Shown here piece after piece: positions 1 to 3,913 of a DNA stretch of 6,681 nt. Within the stretch, counting starts at the first letter, position 1. Each line of letters begins with the position of its first letter. This stretch comes from Thermoflexales bacterium (lineage in GTDB: Bacteria; Chloroflexota; Anaerolineae; Fen-1058). A program made the translations under genes and the position numbers. Below the pieces are notes generated by a model, which did not search any database, had not been told where the DNA came from, and saw nothing but the letters and a program-made list of their open reading frames with translations. The stretch is taken from the NCBI GenBank assembly GCA_030834835.1, contig JAUQXD010000408.1:1-6681 (forward strand), written 5' to 3'.

Positions 1-174
1 CACTTGCGCCTCGGGCGGCAGCCGTTTGGCCAGCGCCTTCGCCGACGCCTCGATGACTTCAGTATCGCCCAGCATGTTGAAGATGGCGATCTTGACGCCG
101 GGCGCGACTTGAAACAACTGCAAGTGGCGCGTCAGTCCGGCGATCTTTACGGTATGGGTATCGCGTTGAGTCAT
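1..174 (-). CDS. Phosphoribosyltransferase-like protein (apt/xpt-type), N-terminal 58 residues only
   Basis: The minus strand opens with ATG at 172-174 and stays open to the window edge, so the C-terminal part is missing. The start is well supported: GGAGG (180-184) lies 5 nt upstream. The visible protein begins MTQRDTHTVKIAGLTRHL and continues with VKIAIFNMLGDTEVIEASAKALAKRLP. From memory, the pattern IAGLTRHL, then a hydrophobic strand, then LGDTE.x.A.A..LA..L resembles the start of small adenine/xanthine phosphoribosyltransferase-like proteins, which join a purine base to PRPP in the cytoplasm. The PRPP-binding loop that would prove this lies outside the window. The gene follows the protease in the same direction with a 91-bp gap and has its own promoter candidate, so it is probably a separate transcription unit. 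A full-length sequence could place it in another PRT subfamily. Confidence 0.66.
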   Translation of the reverse strand, partial: MTQRDTHTVKIAGLTRHLQLFQVAPGVKIAIFNMLGDTEVIEASAKALAKRLPPEAQV

Positions 175-199
175 GGCAGCCTCCAGATGAATGGCGCGT

Positions 200-227
200 A
201 TTCTATCACAGGCCGTTGAAGGCGCAA
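200..227 (-). promoter_or_regulatory. Extended -10 promoter candidate for the phosphoribosyltransferase-like gene
   Basis: Read on the minus strand, TGATAGAAT (200-208) is an extended -10 element (TGn followed by TAGAAT, 5 of 6 to consensus). A weak -35, TTGCGC (222-227, 3 of 6), lies 16 bp upstream. Transcription would start near 193, giving a leader of about 20 nt that contains the GGAGG at 180-184. It lies in the 91-bp gap downstream of the protease stop codon. Confidence 0.5.
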
Positions 228-265
228 CACAAGATCGAAATTCGGCCCTGCTAACAAGCGCGGTC

Positions 266-1276
266 CTACGCCGTGACCAGCTGCACTTGCAGCGCATCCA
301 GTACAAACTGGATCGGGTTCAGGATCGTGGTGGTGTCCGATCCAGCGTACAGCAGCCCGACGACGCGCTGCTGCATGTCCAGCACCGCCGAGCCGGAATC
401 GCCGCCCGCGCTCATCGCGCCCGCCATCAGTTGATTCTTAAAGACGGCGACCTTGCCGCCATAATCGACCGACACGGTCACGTCGATCTGGGTGACCTGG
501 CCCGTGGTATACGCAGTGGTGCGGCCCATCTTTTGCAGAGCCGTGCCCAGCGTGGCTGTCCCCACGCCGACCGGCACGCCGATGTTCAGAATATCGGGCG
601 TGACCAGATCGGGCGAGGTGGGTCGCGCGATGGCGCAATCGACGGTGTTGTTGCCGGGTTCGTTGATCTGCGGTTGGGGCGTGCTGCCCGCCCCCGATGG
701 GTTGATCAACTTCATGATCGCGGCCAGCGGCGAGCAGCCCGGTTGAGGCGGGGGCGTGGTGTCGCCGGGAAAGCCGATCGGGATGAACTGCTCCAGCGTC
801 CCGATCTGATCCGCGCTGCTGCCGCCATCGTACTTGCCAGGCTGCCAGATCGGATCGCCCACCTGGGCGGCGTTGGAATTAGCCAGCACGTGGTTGTTGC
901 TCAGGATAAAGACTTGCCCGTTTTTCTGCACCAGGCAGCCAAACGTGCCCGCGGTGATCAGGTAATGTCCGATGCTGATGCCGGGGCGCGCGGGCCGCAT
1001 CTTGCCCTGCTGCTGAAAGGCGACGATTTTGCCCGTCTCGATCACGTCGGTCTTGATGCCGTTGATGGTCTTAGGCACCATGGCCGATTCGGCCAGCTGC
1101 GCGGCGGGCAATTTTTTGATCACCGAGACGATCACCGCCGGTTCAGTTGTCAGTTGATCGCCGGCGATCTTGTAGCCCACGCCGGTGGCGACCACGTTAG
1201 TCAGGTTCATCAGCATGGTTTCGGCTTGACGTCTGGTCTCTTGAACGGCGGCAATGGCAGCTAAGAACGGATCCAT
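266..1276 (-). CDS. Trypsin-like serine protease with N-terminal accessory domain, probably cytoplasmic
   Basis: This 336-aa protein carries the marks of a chymotrypsin/trypsin-fold peptidase: His129 in LSNNHVLA, Asp213 in NTVDCAIARP and Ser294 in GGDSGSAV, in the order and spacing of a catalytic triad. The style (GCLV, SNNHVLA, VDCAIA, GDSGS) resembles the bacterial relatives of plant NAL1-type proteases. Residues 168-208, between His and Asp, form a Pro/Gly/Asn-rich stretch, likely a surface loop. Residues 1-85 precede the protease fold and match the neighbouring 85-aa protein without gaps, so they form a separate domain. No signal peptide or membrane segment is visible, which points to an intracellular protease. 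The start ATG at 1274-1276 has a strong GGAGGA (1281-1286) upstream, and TAG at 266-268 ends the gene. It follows the 85-aa gene by 41 bp. Substrate and role cannot be read from the sequence. Confidence 0.88.
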   Translation of the reverse strand: MDPFLAAIAAVQETRRQAETMLMNLTNVVATGVGYKIAGDQLTTEPAVIVSVIKKLPAAQLAESAMVPKTINGIKTDVIETGKIVAFQQQGKMRPARPGISIGHYLITAGTFGCLVQKNGQVFILSNNHVLANSNAAQVGDPIWQPGKYDGGSSADQIGTLEQFIPIGFPGDTTPPPQPGCSPLAAIMKLINPSGAGSTPQPQINEPGNNTVDCAIARPTSPDLVTPDILNIGVPVGVGTATLGTALQKMGRTTAYTTGQVTQIDVTVSVDYGGKVAVFKNQLMAGAMSAGGDSGSAVLDMQQRVVGLLYAGSDTTTILNPIQFVLDALQVQLVTA

Positions 1277-1317
1277 ATTTTCCTCCGGGCTGGTAAAGCG
1301 ATCGGGGTGCGGGTTGA

Positions 1318-1575
1318 TTACCGGGCGCGAATGACGCCGGTCTCCACCACATCGATCGGCACTCCGTCGATCGACGCAGGCAGCAGGTCGCCGCGCTTCA
1401 ATTGCGCGGCCGGCACTTTGGTCTTGACGGACACGACGATGCAGACTTCCTGAGTGGGTTGGCCGCCGCGGGTCCGAAATCCGATCCCGACGGCGACGAC
1501 ATTGGGTTTACGCAACAGTTCTGCTTCATGGCGGCGTTTGACGTCTTGCGCGCGCTTGACAGCTTGATCGGACAT
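1318..1575 (-). CDS. 85-aa stand-alone homologue of the protease N-terminal domain
   Basis: I place the start at ATG 1573-1575 (MSDQAVKRAQDVKRRHE) because AAAGGGGG (1581-1588) precedes it by 5 nt. The open frame extends 13 codons further, but a start there would lie inside the palindrome region and has no ribosome site. Residues 25-80 align without gaps to residues 27-82 of the downstream protease: NVVAxG.G, VSVxxKxPAAQL, IxGxxxDVxETG are shared, 27 of 56 identical by hand count. The protein has a charged helical N-terminus, then a small alpha/beta-looking domain, and ends right after the shared block, so no catalytic part exists. No signal peptide is seen. The gene sits 41 bp before the protease in the same direction. 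A regulator, folding helper or inhibitor of that protease is a reasonable inference, but no family with a known function is identified. Confidence 0.78.
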   Translation of the reverse strand: MSDQAVKRAQDVKRRHEAELLRKPNVVAVGIGFRTRGGQPTQEVCIVVSVKTKVPAAQLKRGDLLPASIDGVPIDVVETGVIRAR

Positions 1576-1588
1576 GGTTACCCCCTTT

Positions 1589-1605
1589 GCAAGTTGACAA
1601 CTTGC
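1589..1605. promoter_or_regulatory. Perfect 17-bp palindrome, candidate operator before the 85-aa gene
   Basis: Read on the minus strand, GCAAGTTGTCAACTTGC has two perfect 8-bp arms around one central base. It lies directly upstream of the ribosome site, 14-30 nt before the 85-aa start codon, in the 72-bp gap after the HTH gene. With a one-base centre it is a poor RNA hairpin loop but a good shape for a dimeric DNA-binding protein. Its core TTGTCAAC recurs at 2138-2145 over the HTH gene promoter. Binding itself is inference. Confidence 0.5.
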
Positions 1606-1647
1606 CCTACGCATGCACGCCGCGTAATCGAAGGAGACTGGCGACGA

Positions 1648-2091
1648 TTAACTTGCTTTGCCGCGCAGGGCATTGAGCGCCCGCCGAATCGTGCGGCGGC
1701 TGACCGAGACCCCCGAAGTCTTCTGAACTTCTTCGTGCAGCAGCGGCACCGTCCAATCGGCGGCCTCGTAGCCGTAACGGCGCGGGCTGCGGCGCAGCAG
1801 TTTGCTGATGATGCGCATTACCAGGCGCTGCTTTTCGGGTGGGCGACCGGTGTGCTGCGCATCGGCCAGGCGTTCAGACACCCGCTGCTCGTGCCGCTCC
1901 AGATACCGCTTCTGTAAATTATACACGGCCTGGCGGCTCAACCCTGTCTCTTCGGCCACCTGCTGAACACTCTTACCGTGATGCAGGCCCAGTAAGGCCC
2001 TGGCGCGTTTGGCGCTGCGCCGGTCAGATCGGGAACGGGCGATGCGCTTGAGATTTGCCTGCGCTCGTTTAGCGAGTCGAATCAATCCCAT
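1648..2091 (-). CDS. IS630-type transposase N-terminal HTH protein lacking the DDE domain
   Basis: This 147-aa basic protein has a first HTH at about 40-62 (SVQQVAEETGLSRQAVYNLQ), a GRPP linker at 82-85, and a second winged-HTH-like part at about 105-141 with Trp113-Thr114 and VSVSRRTIRRAL. That order is the DNA-binding front half of IS630/Tc1-type transposases. A full transposase would continue with a DDE catalytic domain of some 180-200 residues. Here TAA at 1648-1650 is followed by only 72 bp before the next gene, so that domain is absent, not merely out of frame. The frame has no internal stop. The start ATG (2089-2091) has GGGGG about 9 nt upstream and a clear promoter at 2116-2144. It may be a truncated element or a domesticated transcription regulator of the two genes downstream. 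No convincing long terminal inverted repeats or TA target duplication were found. Confidence 0.75.
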   Translation of the reverse strand: MGLIRLAKRAQANLKRIARSRSDRRSAKRARALLGLHHGKSVQQVAEETGLSRQAVYNLQKRYLERHEQRVSERLADAQHTGRPPEKQRLVMRIISKLLRRSPRRYGYEAADWTVPLLHEEVQKTSGVSVSRRTIRRALNALRGKAS

Positions 2092-2115
2092 GATCAGTAA
2101 CCCCCAGATGGCTTT

Positions 2116-2144
2116 AGCATAACCTTAGCGCCGCCAATTGTCAA
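2116..2144 (-). promoter_or_regulatory. Sigma70-type promoter for the HTH gene and possibly the downstream protease genes
   Basis: On the minus strand a perfect -35 TTGACA (2139-2144) is separated by exactly 17 bp from TATGCT (2116-2121), 4 of 6 to the -10 consensus. Transcription would begin near 2109, about 18 nt upstream of the HTH start codon. No comparable promoter is visible in the 72-bp and 41-bp gaps further on, so this one may serve all three genes. The -35 overlaps a copy of the palindrome core TTGTCAAC (plus strand, 2138-2145), which would fit autoregulation. Confidence 0.62.
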
Positions 2145-2164
2145 CAAAATTACGACTCAATCCC

Positions 2165-3058
2165 ATGCTGGATGCGATCGGCGCGATCATCACCAGCATC
2201 ACTGACAGCATCATCGTGACGGATCGGGCGGGTGCGATCATCATCGCCAATCACGCCGCGCATCGCCTGATCGGGCCGTTGGTGCCGAAGGTTCTAGAAA
2301 CCCCGCTCACTGCCTGGCTGAGCGGAGCCACCGTCGCCGCTGAACGCGACGACCTGAGTCGGTTGATCCAGACCCTGACGCCACAGATCAGCGTCAAGGT
2401 GCAGTGGGCGGGCGCGCACGCCCTTGATCGGGATTCTGAGTCAGCTTGAAATCTTGACGTTGGGTGATGCATTTGCATTGGATGAACGTGGTCGTGAGGT
2501 CTGTGAGCGCGTGCGCCTCAACGCTCAACACCTGCTGCGGCTGATCACCGATCTGCTTGATCAGGCGCAGATCGAATCGGGGCAGCTGTTGGTGCTGCAA
2601 CCGATCCCCTTCGCGCCTGCCGTGCTGCTCGACGATCTGCGCGCCACGCTATCGCTCACCGCTGAGGCGAAGGGACTCACCCTGACGCTCGGCTTAAGCC
2701 CCGACGTGCCGTTGCAGTTGATCGGCGATCCTGAACGGTTGAAGCAAGTCCTGTTCAATCTCGTCGGCGACGCGATTAAGTTGACTGAACACGGCACGGT
2801 CGCCGTGCAGATCGACCGACCGGACGCTGAACCTGGGCCTTGCAGGTGACGGATACGGGGCGCGGCATTGCGCCCGATGATCAGCCGCAGTTGTTCGAGC
2901 CGTTCTATCGGGCCGGGTCCAACGCAGGGGCCGGGCTGGGCCTGTCGATCGTGAAGCATCTCGTCACGGCGATGCAGGGCACGATCGATCTGCACAGTGT
3001 CTGTGATCAGGGCGCGACCTTCAGCGTCGTGCTGCCCTTGATCGAACCCGCTCGATAG
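2165..3058 (+). pseudogene. Broken PAS-domain sensor histidine kinase
   Basis: Three reading frames in succession encode one sensor kinase. From ATG 2165, MLDAIGAIITSITDSIIVTDRAGAI starts a PAS domain that stops short at about residue 85. The frame then changes near 2403-2424 to SGRARTPLIGILSQLEIL, where an intact kinase would read SHELRTPL, so the phospho-acceptor His is gone, apparently with the end of PAS and the linker. The second frame carries the dimerisation helix (RLNAQHLLRLITDLLDQAQIESG) and the N-box region LVGDAIKLTEHG, with Asp (2769-2771) where Asn is usual. A one-base loss near 2830-2832 shifts to the third frame: adding one base restores DAETWALQVTDTGRGI, followed by FEPFYR and GAGLGLSIVKH. 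No ribosome site precedes 2165, and a TTG start at 2138 lies inside the divergent promoter, so the 5' end may also be lost. A kinase with this sequence could not autophosphorylate in the usual way. Confidence 0.82.
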
Positions 3059-3090
3059 CTTTGGCGGTCTTCAGCGTTGGTGATTGCACA

Positions 3091-3129
3091 TCGTCTATCT
3101 TCAAGTCGATCTAGCCCATCGACTGACGA
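3091..3129. other. Imperfect hairpin between the kinase remnant and the next gene
   Basis: AGTCGAT (3104-3110) and ATCGACT (3118-3124) form a perfect 7-bp stem with a 7-nt loop. An outer 5-bp pair TCGTC (3091-3095) / GACGA (3125-3129) could stack with an 8-nt bulge. It lies in the 94-bp gap after the kinase stop and just before the ribosome site GGGAGG (3141-3146). There is no T-tract, so it is a weak terminator candidate. A leader structure or operator for the downstream gene is equally possible. Confidence 0.28.
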
Positions 3130-3152
3130 CTCTGCGCCACGGGAGGAAGCGT

Positions 3153-3732
3153 ATGCGTTTTGCCTATACCAGCCCTGACACCTTAACCAACGACGTGCGG
3201 CTGCGCGGCTTTTTGACCGACGACGCCAGCCTGTTCATCCAATCGCCTTCGGGCCAACCCGCGCTGCGCCTGCGGCTGGAAATCTGGTTTGGATTGTCAC
3301 GCACGCCTGAGCCGCGCCCTCACCACCGAGATTCGCACGGTGACATTATCGACGACCGAGGATATGAGCCGCCCGACATGCACGTGGTTGATCTGCCGCC
3401 TCGAAGTGCCAGAGCCTGCTGAACGATATTTCCTGCACGGATATCACCGCTGGCACATCGAGTGGGTCGAGGTGGTGAGTATCGATGGTGTCGTGTTACC
3501 AACTGACCCGGTGCTGTTGGCGTTACAAGGCGTCGAGGGTCTGATAGACGGGGCGCGCAGCCTTGTCGAGGATTCAGGCCGTGTGCGCCTGGTCGCACAG
3601 CCGCTGGCGGTGCCGCTCGACCGCGTAGCGCTGCAATATGCGCGGGGGACGGCGGGCATCGGCACGGATCAACTGTGGACCATGCTGCGGCAATACGGGG
3701 CCGCCACCTTACCGGACGGCGATCTCTATTGA
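3153..3732 (+). pseudogene. Unrecognised protein, about 192 aa, split by a one-base frameshift
   Basis: ATG 3153 has an excellent ribosome site, GGGAGG at 3141-3146 with 6 nt spacing, and reads MRFAYTSPDTLTNDVRLRGF to RLRLEIW. In TGGTTTGGATTG (3286-3297) the frame fails; removing one T of the TTT run gives LEIWLDCHARLSRALTTEIR and continues open to the stop at 3730-3732. The restored 192-aa product is soluble-looking, with no signal peptide, membrane segment or familiar motif. Its centre is Trp/His-rich (RYFLHGYHRWHIEWVEVVSIDG) and its second half contains amphipathic helices (LALQGVEGLIDGARSLVEDS). I do not recognise the family. It lies 94 bp after the broken kinase on the same strand. A sequencing error in the T run is a real alternative to true inactivation, because the rest of the frame looks well preserved. 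Confidence 0.55.
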
Positions 3733-3773
3733 CGCGCTCCGCTATGGCAGGGGCTTCAGTGGAGTTACGCGAG

Positions 3774-3825
3774 GGGCCGCGCGACGAGCCGCAAAATCTG
3801 AAACCTCGATTGGGTCGCGCGGCCC
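3774..3825. terminator. GC-rich 12-bp inverted repeat between convergent genes
   Basis: GGGCCGCGCGAC (3774-3785) and GTCGCGCGGCCC (3814-3825) are perfect inverted copies around a 28-nt loop. They lie in the 181-bp gap between the stop of the unrecognised plus-strand gene (3732) and the stop of the STAND gene (3914), where a two-way terminator is expected. No T-tract follows on either strand and the loop is long, so an intrinsic terminator is only moderately supported. The rest of this gap shows no gene that I can support. Confidence 0.38.
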
Positions 3826-3913
3826 GGTGTGGTGTTGCGGGGTTACGTGCCGCGGTAGCGTACCTGTTACGGTCGGTGTAGGGAACAGCTGCAATAGAGC
3901 GGCCGATCATCCG

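Noticed and set aside
4..219. 71-codon plus-strand frame at the window start
   Set aside because: It is the shadow of the phosphoribosyltransferase-like gene on the minus strand, which has the better start and recognisable sequence.
191..1264. 357-codon open frame on the plus strand opposite the protease
   Set aside because: It is the complement of a gene with a clear catalytic triad. The product is rich in Arg, Gly, Asp and His with no domain, and no ribosome site precedes it.
1589..1622. A plus-strand promoter using TTGACA at 1594-1599
   Set aside because: No -10-like hexamer lies 16-18 bp downstream and no plus-strand gene follows.
1648..2091. A frameshifted full-length IS630 transposase with the DDE domain in another frame
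   Set aside because: Only 72 bp separate the stop codon from the next gene, and that gene encodes the protease N-domain homologue. There is no room for a DDE domain.
1593..2145. A 553-bp mobile element bounded by GTTGACAA / TTGTCAAC
   Set aside because: The inverted match is only 8 bp, overlaps a generic -35 box, and is not flanked by the TA duplication expected of IS630-type elements.
3320..3910. 196-codon minus-strand frame across the unrecognised gene and the convergent gap
   Set aside because: The Arg/Pro-rich composition has no motif, and the plus-strand frames have better protein-like composition and a strong ribosome site.
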